Source: Actinoplanes palleronii (GTDB lineage: Bacteria; Actinomycetota; Actinomycetes; Mycobacteriales; Micromonosporaceae). From it: 64,000 nucleotides of DNA. Below are positions 36,246 through 44,435 of the stretch, piece after piece. A model generated the notes under the pieces. That model saw nothing but the letters and a program-made list of their open reading frames with translations. It ran no database searches and had not been told where the DNA came from. Position 1 is the first letter of the stretch; the number at the start of each line of letters is the position of its first letter. The stretch lies in contig NZ_BOMS01000130.1 of the NCBI RefSeq assembly GCF_016862315.1, positions 1-64,000 on the forward strand, in the 5' to 3' direction. A program made the position numbers and the translations under genes.

Positions 36246-36445
36246 GGCCAGCCGTCCTTTCCGCGTCACCGGCTGGAGACAAGGTACAACCGCCGAGCCG
36301 CCGGGCCGATGATTCTAGTGGTCGACTTTCGGACCGCGGGAGCGCTCTCGGCATTCCGGTGGAAGGGGTGCGTGGCGGGATCCTTGCGGTTACCGCCGTT
36401 ACAGCCACTTCCGGGGTACGCGCTCCGCCCGGCACAGTGGGTGGC

Positions 36446-37444
36446 ATGCCGGAACACAAGGTCGCCATGCTGGTTCTGCCCGGGGCCGCGCCCCTCGACG
36501 TCGGCATCCCCGCGCAGGTCTTCGCGCCACGGCACGGCCTGGGCTACCAGCCCGTGCCGTGCGCGGCCCAGCCCGGCGCGGTGCCCGGCCGGGACGGTCT
36601 GGGCTTCACCGTCGAGGCCGGTCTCGAGGCGTTCAACGACGCCGGCACGGTCATCGTGTGCGGCTTCCGGGACCCGACCGGCCCGATCGACGGCCGGGTG
36701 CTCGACGCGCTGCGGGCGGCCGCCTTCCGCGGCACCCGGATGGTGGCCATCTGCACCGGGGCGTTCGCGCTGGCCGCGGCCGGGGTGCTCGACGGCCGGC
36801 GGGCCACCACGCACTGGCAGATGGCCCCGGTGCTGGCCCGGGAGTACCCGAAGGTACGGGTCGACGGCGAGGTGCTCTTCGTCGACGAGGGCCAGGTGCT
36901 GACGTCGGCCGGGGTGGCCGCCGGGATCGACCTGTGCCTGCACATCGTCCGGCGTGACCACGGGGTGCGCGCGTCGAACACGATCGCCCGGGTGCTGGTG
37001 GCCGCGCCGTACCGCAGCGGCGGCCAGTCCCAGTACGTGCCGCGCAGCCTGCCCGAGCCGCTCGGCGACGTGTTCGCGGCGACCCGGGAGTGGGCGCTGC
37101 GGCATCTCGAGACGCCGCTCACGGTGGACGGGCTGGCCCGGCACGCGGGGGTGTCGGCGCGGACGTTCGGGCGGCGCTTCGTCGAGGACACCGGGTACAC
37201 GCCGATGCAGTGGGTGCTGCGGGCACGGGTGGACCTGGCCCGGGAGCTGCTCGAACGTACCGTCCTGGGTGTCGACCAGATCGCCGCACGGACCGGTGTC
37301 GGCACCGGCGCGAACCTGCGGATGCACTTCCAGCGGATCCTCGGCACCTCGCCGAGCGAGTACCGGCGGACATTCGCTGGCGGAAAGCTTACGACAGCTG
37401 ACGTCCCGGCACCTGCCGGGCACCTGGCAGCGGCGGCACGCTGA
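36446..37444 (+). CDS. GlxA-type regulator (DJ-1/PfpI domain plus AraC HTH)
   Basis: 332 residues from ATG 36446. Residues about 1-175 are a DJ-1/PfpI-like domain with the elbow Cys retained (RMVAICTGAFALAAAG) and ATTHWQMAPVLA. Residues about 210-320 are a two-HTH AraC domain (LTVDGLARHAGVSARTFGRRFVEDTGYTPMQWV; core words LARHAG, TFGRRF, GVGTGANLRMHFQ). Members of this family regulate NAD, arginine or stress genes. It ends 4 nt before gap on the same strand and probably shares its transcript. Confidence 0.9.
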   Translation: MPEHKVAMLVLPGAAPLDVGIPAQVFAPRHGLGYQPVPCAAQPGAVPGRDGLGFTVEAGLEAFNDAGTVIVCGFRDPTGPIDGRVLDALRAAAFRGTRMVAICTGAFALAAAGVLDGRRATTHWQMAPVLAREYPKVRVDGEVLFVDEGQVLTSAGVAAGIDLCLHIVRRDHGVRASNTIARVLVAAPYRSGGQSQYVPRSLPEPLGDVFAATREWALRHLETPLTVDGLARHAGVSARTFGRRFVEDTGYTPMQWVLRARVDLARELLERTVLGVDQIAARTGVGTGANLRMHFQRILGTSPSEYRRTFAGGKLTTADVPAPAGHLAAAAR

Positions 37445-37448
37445 GGAC

Positions 37449-38441
37449 ATGACAACACGAGTGGCCGTCAACGGCTTCGGACGCATCGGGCGCAACGTTC
37501 TCCGCGCCGCCGCCGGCAGTGACGTCGAGATCGTCGCGATCAACGACCTGACCGACCCGGGCACCCTCGCGCACCTGTTGCGCTACGACAGCTCGCTGGG
37601 CCGGTTCGCCGGCACCGTCGAGGCGCACGAGGACCACCTGCTCGTCGACGGCCGCCGGATCGAGGTGACCGCCGTCCGCGACCCGGCCGAGCTGCCGTGG
37701 AAGGAGTTCGGCGTGGACGTCGCGCTGGAGTCGACCGGCCGGTTCACCGCCGCCGCCGACGCCCGCGCGCACCTGGCCGCCGGCGCGCGCAAGGTGCTGG
37801 TCAGCGCCCCGTCGAAGGGCGCCGACCTGACCGTGGCGTACGGCCTGAACCACGGCGACTACGACCCGGCCGCGCACGACGTGGTCTCGAACGCGTCCTG
37901 CACCACGAACGGCCTCGCCCCGATCGCGTCGGTCCTCGACGACCTGGCCGGCATCGAGACCGGTTCGATGACGACGATCCACGCGTACACCCAGGAGCAG
38001 AACCTGCAGGACGGCCCGCACCGTGACCTGCGCCGGGCCCGCGCCGCCGCGCTGAACATCGCGCCGACCACGACCGGCGCGGCCACCGCGATCGGCGTGG
38101 TGCTGCCCCGGCTGGCCGGCAAGCTCACCGGGTACTCGGTGCGGGTGCCGGTCCCGGTCGGCTCGCTCGTCGAGCTGAACGCGATCGTCGAGCGCCCGGT
38201 CACCGCCCACGAGATCAACAGTGCGTTCGAGGCGGCCGCGCACGGCCCGCTGCGCGGCATCCTGGAGTTCTCCGCCGACCCGCTGGTCTCCACCGACATC
38301 ACCGGCAACCCGGCATCGTCGATCTTCGACTCGCTGCTCACCACCGCGAACGGCCGTCTGGTGAAGGTGGTCGCCTGGTACGACAACGAGTGGGGCTTCG
38401 CCAACCGGGTGATCGACACGCTCTCCCTGCTGGGTCGTTAG
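37449..38441 (+). CDS. gap: Glyceraldehyde-3-phosphate dehydrogenase
   Basis: 330 residues. NAD-binding start VAVNGFGRIGRNVLRA, catalytic Cys in SNASCTTNGLAP (about 150), the general-base His in SMTTIHAYTQEQ (about 175), DLRRARAAALNIAPTTTGAA and the C-terminal WYDNEWGFANRVID. The usual second cysteine of the SCTTNC motif is Gly here; it is not catalytic, so activity should remain. No pgk or tpi follows, so this is probably an accessory copy rather than the main glycolytic cluster, and it seems to be controlled by or with the GlxA-type gene 4 nt upstream. Confidence 0.94.
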   Translation: MTTRVAVNGFGRIGRNVLRAAAGSDVEIVAINDLTDPGTLAHLLRYDSSLGRFAGTVEAHEDHLLVDGRRIEVTAVRDPAELPWKEFGVDVALESTGRFTAAADARAHLAAGARKVLVSAPSKGADLTVAYGLNHGDYDPAAHDVVSNASCTTNGLAPIASVLDDLAGIETGSMTTIHAYTQEQNLQDGPHRDLRRARAAALNIAPTTTGAATAIGVVLPRLAGKLTGYSVRVPVPVGSLVELNAIVERPVTAHEINSAFEAAAHGPLRGILEFSADPLVSTDITGNPASSIFDSLLTTANGRLVKVVAWYDNEWGFANRVIDTLSLLGR

Positions 38442-38484
38442 CTCCGGCCACACGGCATCCGGCCGGCTTATCTATGCTGTCCGG

Positions 38485-39501
38485 ATGGCGGTCACCCTGT
38501 CCGATGTCGCCCGGCTGGCCGGGGTCTCCCCCGCCACCGTCTCCCGCGTGATCAACGACAGCGCCAAGAAGGTCGCTCCTGAGCTCCGGGAGCGCGTGCT
38601 GGCCGCCGTCGCCGAGTTGCACTACGTGCCGAACGCGCACGCGCAGAACGTCGCCCGGCCGCGCAAGTCCGCGGTCGGGGTGATCGTGCACGACGTCTCC
38701 GACCCGTACTTCGCCGAGATCACCCGGGGCCTGCAGCGGCAGGCCGGCGCGCACGACCGGCTGCTGGTGATCTGCAACAGCTACCGGGAGCCGGAGCGCG
38801 AGCTGGCCTATGTGGCGCTGCTGCGCGCCCAGCAGGTGCACGCGCTGATCCTGGCCGGTTCCGGCTATCACGACGACGCGTTCACCGCCCGGCTCAACGG
38901 GGAGCTGAACGCGTACCAGCAGGGTGGCGGCCGGGTCGCGGTGATCGGCCGGCACGAGCTGGTCGGCAGCGCGGTGCTGCCGGCCAACGAGACCGGGGCG
39001 TACCAGCTGGGCTGCCGCGTCCTCGGCCTCGGCCACCGCCGGATCGGCGTGATCGCCGGCCCGCGCGCGCTGACCACCACCACCGACCGCCTCACCGGCA
39101 TCCGCCGCGCCGCCGCCGAGCTGGGCGTGCCGCTCCCGCCGGACCAGATCGTCTACGCCGACTTCACCCGCGACGGCGGCGCCACCGCGGCCACCGAGCT
39201 GCTCGCCGCCGCCCCCGGCCTGACCGCGATCCTGGCCCTGAACGACTCGATGGCCGTCGGCACCCTGGCCACCCTCCGCGACCGCGGCATCGGCGTCCCC
39301 GACCAGATCTCGGTGACCGGTTTCGACGACATGCCGATCGCCCGCGACGTGACGCCGGCCCTGACCACGGTCCGGCTCCCCCTGGTCGGCATGGGCGAAC
39401 GAGCCATGGCGCTGGCCCTGGGCGACGACCCCGGCCCGATCTCCGAACCCGCCACCGCCGAAATCATCTGGCGTTCCAGCTGCACCGCCCCCTCCCTCTG
39501 A
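38485..39501 (+). CDS. LacI-family transcriptional regulator
   Basis: 338 residues from ATG 38485. HTH VTLSDVARLAGVSPATVSRVIN, hinge YVPNAHAQNVARPRKSA, then the sugar-binding core (VIVHDVSDPYFAEITRG; ALILAGSGYHDDAF; RRIGVIAGPRALTTTTDRLTG; ILALNDSMAVGTLATL; VTGFDDMPIARDVTPALTTV). It is 43 nt downstream of gap on the same strand. Target unknown, though control of the gap unit is possible. Confidence 0.9.
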   Translation: MAVTLSDVARLAGVSPATVSRVINDSAKKVAPELRERVLAAVAELHYVPNAHAQNVARPRKSAVGVIVHDVSDPYFAEITRGLQRQAGAHDRLLVICNSYREPERELAYVALLRAQQVHALILAGSGYHDDAFTARLNGELNAYQQGGGRVAVIGRHELVGSAVLPANETGAYQLGCRVLGLGHRRIGVIAGPRALTTTTDRLTGIRRAAAELGVPLPPDQIVYADFTRDGGATAATELLAAAPGLTAILALNDSMAVGTLATLRDRGIGVPDQISVTGFDDMPIARDVTPALTTVRLPLVGMGERAMALALGDDPGPISEPATAEIIWRSSCTAPSL

Positions 39502-39566
39502 CCCCACCGAACCATCCGCAACCCCAGACCGCTCCGCCCCGGGCCGCAGCGCGCGTCCCGCTGCCC

Positions 39567-39619
39567 GGCTGGCTTCCAGGGGTGCCTCAGGGGCCACGAC
39601 ACACCCCCAGCAACCAGCC
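39567..39619 (-). repeat. 53-nt hairpin module, copy C1
   Basis: 53 nt from GGCTGGCTTCCAGG to CAACCAGCC. First of two tandem modules 63 nt apart in the 296-nt gap 39502-39797; the LacI gene (plus) ends on its left. Confidence 0.8.
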
Positions 39620-39629
39620 GAACAGCTCG

Positions 39630-39682
39630 GGCTGGCCCCCAGAGGTGCCTCAGGGGCTGCGAGACACCCCTGGCAACCAGCC
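39630..39682 (-). repeat. 53-nt hairpin module, copy C2
   Basis: 53 nt from GGCTGGCCCCCAGAGG to CAACCAGCC. Shares TGCCTCAGGGGC and the ends with C1. It lies 66 nt past core C when read from the minus-strand gene. Confidence 0.8.
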
Positions 39683-39748
39683 GGCTGCGTGGGGGCGCGC
39701 TGCGGTCGGGGGTGAGGGCGGTGTCGCGGGGCCTCACGGGCGGGACTC

Positions 39749-39775
39749 GGCTTGTAGCCTGCGGACGGGCGCTCC
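39749..39775 (-). repeat. 27-nt post-stop core element, copy C
   Basis: On the minus strand GGAGCGCCCGTCC...GGCTACAAGCC, one change from copy A, starting 22 nt after the stop at 39798 and preceded by GGGTACG. Confidence 0.85.
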
Positions 39776-39797
39776 GTAATTCGTACCCAATGGGGTT

Positions 39798-40244
39798 TTA
39801 ATCCAGCAGCCAGCGGAGCAGGCCGTTGCCGTAAGGGGTGGCGGCCAGCGCGATCAGAATCAGCCAGATCACGGTGAGCACGGCCAGCTGGAGGGACGTG
39901 CGCCGATCGCCGGACCGCCAGGTGTGCGCCAGCGTCGCGGCGCCGAGCAGCAGCATCGCGATGCCGATCGGATAGATCAGCCAGGCGATCAGCCGGCACC
40001 CTCCGAAGATCCAGACCAGCGGGTTGACCAGCGAGTCCGGGCCGACACCGGGCAGCGAGTCCTTCGGGTCGCCGAGGCGCTCCAGGCCGGGGTGCAGGAT
40101 CGCCCCGAGGTCGTCCGCGCGCACCGCCGCCAGGATCAGGACCACGAAACTGCCCATCAGGTACGCGATCAGAAACGCCACCTGGACCCAGACGACCGCG
40201 CGTCCGGGCCTGGAGGTCCGGCGGTCCCGGGCGAGATCGGTCAT
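39798..40244 (-). CDS. Small multi-pass membrane protein of unknown function
   Basis: 148 residues. Three clear hydrophobic segments (VVWVQVAFLIAYLMGSFVVLIL; LIAWLIYPIGIAMLLLGAATL; LQLAVLTVIWLILIALAATP). A soluble loop between the first two contains GDPKDSLPGVGPDSLVNP. No family recognised. Its stop is followed directly by the composite repeat. It lies 91 nt after the large membrane gene on the same strand, so it may belong to that operon. Confidence 0.7.
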   Translation of the reverse strand: MTDLARDRRTSRPGRAVVWVQVAFLIAYLMGSFVVLILAAVRADDLGAILHPGLERLGDPKDSLPGVGPDSLVNPLVWIFGGCRLIAWLIYPIGIAMLLLGAATLAHTWRSGDRRTSLQLAVLTVIWLILIALAATPYGNGLLRWLLD

Positions 40245-40335
40245 GCCGGCAATGTACCCAGATCTCGGCGCGCTGGTCGTCCCCGGATACGCCGAAGCGG
40301 CCCTGGAGTTCCAGGGCCGCCTCGATCGATCACGT

Positions 40336-42519
40336 TCAGGCCGGAGTGCTCTCCGCGGCCTGGTCCTCGATGGCCGCCCGGATCCGGTCGGCCTGGAGGC
40401 GGCTCTTGACGCCGGTCAGCGCGGTCACCCGGTAACGGGTGAGCTTGCCGGTGGTGCGCAGGTGCTCGTGCAGCTGGACGCCGTACTGCTCGAGGACCTC
40501 CTCGTCGCTCGGCCCGCGGCCACCCTGCGGCCGGGGCAGCAGGTGCATCCACGGCTGGTCGGCGCCGGACGGCTGACCGCCGAGCGCGGAGAGGTAGTCG
40601 CTGACGAACTCGCGGACGGTGGCCTCGTCGAGGCGCGGCACGCTCGGCGCGAGCATCATGGCGAGCTCGCGGGCGTCGGTGACGTCGCTGCCCTCCATCT
40701 CCTCGATCAGCGCGGTCCGCAGGTCCTCGATCGCCGCCATCCAGACCGCCGAGCCCACCGGCGCGGTGACCGGCTCGGGGAGCAGGTCCCGCCACGGATA
40801 CGCGGCGTCGCCGGGCTCGCCGTTCATCTCGCGCACGTAGTCGTTGACGAACGACCGGACGACGCCCTCGCCGAGGTCCGGGACCCGCGGGGCCAGGGAG
40901 CGGACCAGCTCGGCGACCCGGGAGTAGGTCATCTCGGGCAGGTTGTCCGCGGTGACCTCGCTGGCGACCATGCGGCTGAGGCGTTCGACGGCGAGCCGCC
41001 ACCACGGGGAGCCGACGATGTTGACGGCGCGCTGGGCGCCGGTCGGGGTGGCCGCCCAGGACGGCAGGTTGTGCTGCCCGTTCGTGCCGTTGGTGCCGTT
41101 GGAGCCGTTCGTGCTGTTGGAGCCGTTGGTGCCGTTGGTGCCGTCGGCGCTGTGACTGCCGTTGGTGCCGTTCGAGGGCGCGGCCACATACGGGCGGGGC
41201 GCGGGAATCGCCGGGATGGAGCCGAGCACGGCCGGGACCGCGCCGGGCACCGCGACGTCCTCGGCGGACCGGCGCTGGGCCGGCACCTCGGCGCCGTTCG
41301 CCGGCATGCCGAGCATCTCCTCCGGGGTCACCGCCGCGGCCAGCCGCTCACCCAGGCTGCCGGACTCGGCGGTCGAGTTCACCAGCGCGGCGAGCCTCGC
41401 GACCGTCGGCCGGACCGGCCCTTGTTCGTCAGCCTCAAGCGAAGCCGAAGCCGAAGCCGAAGCCGGGGCCGGGGCCGGAGCGGCCGCGGCAACAACCGGC
41501 GAGCTGGCCACCGGCGCGACCGGAGCGGTCGGCGCGGCAGCCGGCGGCATGAACTGCACCGGCTGCACCGGCTGCGCGGGCTGCCCCGAGGACACCGGCG
41601 GCGCCGACGGGACCGCGGGGGCGGACCGGATCGGCTCGGTGACCGGCTCGGCTGCCGCCGCCACCGTCGCGACCGGCGCGGCCGCAGCGGGCAGCAGGGC
41701 CACCGGCGCCGCCGGCCGCGCGTCGGCCGGGATCAGCAGGTCCATCACCCGCTGGATCCGGGCGAGCTGCTCGATGACCTCCTCGACCTCCGGCTCACCG
41801 GCGGTACGGGCGTCCTTCAGCAGGCGGTTGCGCCACCACGACTTCGGCCAGCGGGCCGAGCTGACCCGGTGGTGGTTGACCACCATCCGGCGCACCTGCC
41901 GCTCGTTGCCCATCCGGGCCAGGTCCGGGTCGTCGTCCGGGATCAGCCAGCCCCAGCGCTCGGCGAGACGCCGCGGGCTGTACGCGAACCGGCCACGCCG
42001 GACCCGCTGCCCCGCCGCGGTCAGCGCCGCCCACCACATCAGGAAGATCACGCAGGGCACCGCGAGACGCAGCAGCTTCTCGGTGCCGGTGACCGCGTTG
42101 CTGGCCACGATGACACCGGACACGCCGGCGATCAGGGCGGCGATCCACAGCATCGGGCCGGGGTGGCCGGGTGTCTCGATCCGGCCGTCCTCGCCGTAGA
42201 CCGAGGTGTTGCGGTACTGCTCGGCGGCGAGACTGGTCGCGGTGAGGAAGCAGATCTCGAAGACCGCGAAGACCAGTACCGCGAAGACCTTGGGCAGGTT
42301 CAGCTGGTCGGTGGCGATCACCCACATGCCCTCGGCGTTGAGCAGCAGCGCCAGGTTCATGCTGAACGACAGGGCGATCGGGCGCAGCGGCTTGCCGGAC
42401 CGTTTCGCCCAGATCGCGAAGCTGATCAGCAGGAGCACGCCGAGCACGCCTCCGGCCAGACTCGCCAGGGCGGCGTAGTCCGTCCAGAAGTTGCCTATCT
42501 GGGCGTTGAGGTCTTTCAT
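40336..42519 (-). CDS. Membrane protein with duplicated C-terminal domain and winged-helix tail (plasmid Spd-like)
   Basis: 727 residues. About five TM segments at residues 15-170 (LASLAGGVLGVLLLISFAIW; VFAVLVFAVFEICFLTA; LWIAALIAGVSGVIVA; AVPCVIFLMWWAALTA) are followed by a basic region. A long low-complexity Ala/Pro and Asn/Gly/Thr linker (about 275-500) is encoded at 41080-41175 by GTTGGTGCC-like repeats. Then come two copies of a domain of about 75 residues (503-583 and 586-662; shared pattern ARELA-LAP-VP-L-E--VR-FV-DY then PW--LLP), and a basic C-terminal segment (LTRYRVTALTGVKSRLQADRI) like a winged helix. It resembles Spd-type spread/transfer proteins of actinobacterial plasmids. Coupled to the RHH gene by ATGA overlap. 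Confidence 0.65.
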   Translation of the reverse strand: MKDLNAQIGNFWTDYAALASLAGGVLGVLLLISFAIWAKRSGKPLRPIALSFSMNLALLLNAEGMWVIATDQLNLPKVFAVLVFAVFEICFLTATSLAAEQYRNTSVYGEDGRIETPGHPGPMLWIAALIAGVSGVIVASNAVTGTEKLLRLAVPCVIFLMWWAALTAAGQRVRRGRFAYSPRRLAERWGWLIPDDDPDLARMGNERQVRRMVVNHHRVSSARWPKSWWRNRLLKDARTAGEPEVEEVIEQLARIQRVMDLLIPADARPAAPVALLPAAAAPVATVAAAAEPVTEPIRSAPAVPSAPPVSSGQPAQPVQPVQFMPPAAAPTAPVAPVASSPVVAAAAPAPAPASASASASLEADEQGPVRPTVARLAALVNSTAESGSLGERLAAAVTPEEMLGMPANGAEVPAQRRSAEDVAVPGAVPAVLGSIPAIPAPRPYVAAPSNGTNGSHSADGTNGTNGSNSTNGSNGTNGTNGQHNLPSWAATPTGAQRAVNIVGSPWWRLAVERLSRMVASEVTADNLPEMTYSRVAELVRSLAPRVPDLGEGVVRSFVNDYVREMNGEPGDAAYPWRDLLPEPVTAPVGSAVWMAAIEDLRTALIEEMEGSDVTDARELAMMLAPSVPRLDEATVREFVSDYLSALGGQPSGADQPWMHLLPRPQGGRGPSDEEVLEQYGVQLHEHLRTTGKLTRYRVTALTGVKSRLQADRIRAAIEDQAAESTPA

Positions 42520-42935
42520 CCGGGGGAGCCCTTCATCGGAACCGGAAGGTACGCGTCGAGTGCGGCCGCGATCAGCGCGGACCGGTTGCCGGCGGTGTGC
42601 GTGCAGGCCAGCCCGTCGATGACGGCGAGGTTCTCCGGGTTGGGCCGGATCGACACCTGCACCTGGTCCTCACGGTGCTGCCGGCGCGCGGGTCGCTGGG
42701 CCACGAAAATGCCGTCCTGGGCGTGCTCCGGCAGGGGGTTGCCGGTGAGCTCGGCCAGGCGGTGATGGGTGTCGTTGAGTGCGTCGAAGACGATCTGGGT
42801 GTGTGACCGACCGGCCGCCGCGGAGTGTTCCCGGAGCCGGGACCGCAGGCTGACCGCGAGATAGACGACCACGCTGCTGGCGGTGATCGTGCGTGCACTG
42901 CCTGGCACCGCGGGTCCTCCTCGTCGTCGGGGCAT
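42516..42935 (-). CDS. Ribbon-helix-helix-type DNA-binding protein with two RHH-like segments
   Basis: 139 residues. Two stretches look like RHH units: YLAVSLRSRLREHSAAAGRS with TQIVFDALN (about 27-55), and VQVSIRPNPENLAVIDGLAC with SALIAAALDAYL (about 92-130). A tandem RHH could bind DNA as a pseudo-dimer, as in plasmid partition/copy-control proteins. The stop overlaps the membrane gene start, so both are translated together. The divergent leader holds a perfect GCTATC-C-GATAGC palindrome that could be its operator. Confidence 0.65.
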   Translation of the reverse strand: MPRRRGGPAVPGSARTITASSVVVYLAVSLRSRLREHSAAAGRSHTQIVFDALNDTHHRLAELTGNPLPEHAQDGIFVAQRPARRQHREDQVQVSIRPNPENLAVIDGLACTHTAGNRSALIAAALDAYLPVPMKGSPG

Positions 42936-42988
42936 TCTTGCTGGCGCGGATTTCTATCACGTAACCGCCCCCGCACGCGAAAGCGAGT

Positions 42989-43001
42989 GCTATCCGATAG
43001 C
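42989..43001. promoter_or_regulatory. Palindrome GCTATC-C-GATAGC in the divergent leader
   Basis: Perfect 6-bp arms around one base, 54 bp upstream of the RHH start and 65 bp upstream of the divergent hypothetical gene. Candidate autoregulatory operator for the RHH protein. Confidence 0.45.
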
Positions 43002-43065
43002 TACCGGCCCCATTGGAGGACGACAGGTCTGGGCCGGGTGGCGATCACCGGGCAGAATCGTCGGT

Positions 43066-43779
43066 GTGCGGGTGTACCTGGCCGAGGGCGTGCAGGAGAC
43101 GGTGGTCGGCCTGCGGGCCCCGGCGTCGTCGGTGCCGTGCGATCAGCTGGAGCTCGGCTCGATCGTGGTGCTCCGCCCCCGCCCCGGATTGCACGGGCAG
43201 CTGCGGGTGTCCTTCGAGGTGCCGAGGGCGGCCGGCTGGCGGCTGTTCGGGCGCTCGCCGTCCGACTACCGCTTCGTCGTGCAGCAGGACGACCGCGCCG
43301 ACCTGCGCCGGGCCGTCGACGCCGCGGTGCTGACCATGGACCGCTGGCCGGTGCTGCGCGACCACGTCGGACTGTCCGATCCGAGCCCGAAGCTGGCCCA
43401 GGCGGTCTGGGAGCTGGCCGGCCTGCTGACCGACCGTGACCGGGTCCGGCTGACCTGGGAGCAGCTCACCGAGGCCGACCCGGACGTGCCGCGGGGCAGC
43501 CCGCTCCGCGCCGAGCTGGCCGCGCGCGCCACCCACGCCCGGGCCCGCCTGCGCGAGCTGGACGTGGCGGCCGGTTCCCGGGTCGGTCATCTCACCCGGC
43601 TCGCGGATCAGACCGAGGCGTTCGTCCGCCAGCAGCAGGCACTCGCGAACGCCCGGGCGCTGCTGCGCGAGTCGGACTATCTGATCGGCGCACCGTCCCC
43701 GGCGCCCGGTCACGAGACCCTCGACCTGGCCGAGCACACGTCCGCCGTGCTGACCGCCTATCGCGAGCTCACCGTGTGA
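43066..43779 (+). CDS. Hypothetical soluble protein
   Basis: About 237 residues from GTG 43066; no good RBS, so the start is uncertain (GTG 43072 also possible). An N-terminal beta-rich part (VYLAEGVQETVVGLRAP; GSIVVLRPRPGLHGQLRVSFEVP) leads to a long helical part (LAQAVWELAGLLTDRDRV; ELAARATHARARLRELDVAAGS; QTEAFVRQQQALANARALL) that may form a coiled coil. No family known to me. Its end overlaps the end of the convergent membrane gene by 11 bp. Confidence 0.6.
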   Translation: MRVYLAEGVQETVVGLRAPASSVPCDQLELGSIVVLRPRPGLHGQLRVSFEVPRAAGWRLFGRSPSDYRFVVQQDDRADLRRAVDAAVLTMDRWPVLRDHVGLSDPSPKLAQAVWELAGLLTDRDRVRLTWEQLTEADPDVPRGSPLRAELAARATHARARLRELDVAAGSRVGHLTRLADQTEAFVRQQQALANARALLRESDYLIGAPSPAPGHETLDLAEHTSAVLTAYRELTV

Positions 43780-44350
43780 GGCCGGGGTCGGGCGGCCGGA
43801 AGAAGTCGAGCTGCGACACTCTGCTCACCTGCACGGCCGCGGCGATCAGCGCACCGAGCGCGATCAGCGTCAGAACCGTGGCGATCGTCGGGTACCCCTG
43901 GGAGAGCACGTGCTCCCCCAGCCCGGCCTGCGCGAGCCCGACGCCGAGCATGTCGGGGATCGGCGAGTCCGAGTAGGGCTGCGCCACCTCGGCCGGGGTG
44001 AGCACCAGGGCGACGACGAGCGCCACCCCGGCGGCGGCCGCGAACCACAAGGTGGCCGGCCGGGCCCACGGCCGGACCCGATGGACCCCGCGCGCCAGCA
44101 GCGTGGTGACCACCGCGGTCACCGTCAGCACGATCGCGTTGACGGCGAGGGCGGTCCGGAGATGGCCGGCATCCCGGTCGAGGTAGGTCAGCGCGCTCGC
44201 CGGCCACGCGAAGCCGTGATAGGCGTCCGCCACCACGCCGACCCGCCACCAGCAGTCGATCGCTACGGCCGCCATCAGCGCCGCCGCCACCGCGCAAACG
44301 CCGAGCAGCATCGACCCGCGCCGGACCACTTTCGGCAGACGTTCGTCCAC
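43769..44350 (-). CDS. Four-TM membrane protein of unknown function
   Basis: 193 residues from GTG 44350, chosen because GGGGGAG lies just upstream; longer readings run into the terminator of the neighbouring gene. Hydrophobic segments: LLGVCAVAAALMAAVAI, LAVNAIVLTVTAVVTTLL, LWFAAAAGVALVVALVL and VLTLIALGALIAAAVQV. A Trp/Asp-rich extracytoplasmic loop lies after TM1. No family recognised. Confidence 0.65.
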   Translation of the reverse strand: MDERLPKVVRRGSMLLGVCAVAAALMAAVAIDCWWRVGVVADAYHGFAWPASALTYLDRDAGHLRTALAVNAIVLTVTAVVTTLLARGVHRVRPWARPATLWFAAAAGVALVVALVLTPAEVAQPYSDSPIPDMLGVGLAQAGLGEHVLSQGYPTIATVLTLIALGALIAAAVQVSRVSQLDFFRPPDPGLTR

Positions 44351-44399
44351 AGTCTCCCCCGTTTTTCCCTCGAACCGCAGGGGAGCATAGACGCACGGA

Positions 44400-44423
44400 A
44401 AAGGGGCCCCGGAGGGCCCCTTT
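44400..44423 (-). terminator. Intrinsic terminator after the triple-repeat gene
   Basis: AAAGGGGCCC (44400-44409) pairs perfectly with GGGCCCCTTT (44414-44423) around CGGA, 12 nt past the minus-strand stop at 44436. The stem ends in a short A/T tract. Confidence 0.75.
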
Positions 44424-44435
44424 CCCGTCATTTGC

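Noticed and set aside
41080..41175. Short-period GTTGGTGCC-like repeats as a CRISPR or regulatory array
   Set aside because: They lie in frame in a disordered Asn/Gly/Thr linker, have no spacers, and encode low-complexity protein.
40336..42935. Complete integrative plasmid or ICE
   Set aside because: No integrase, excisionase, FtsK/Tra-type transfer gene, replication gene, tRNA or att repeat is visible around the two plasmid-like genes.
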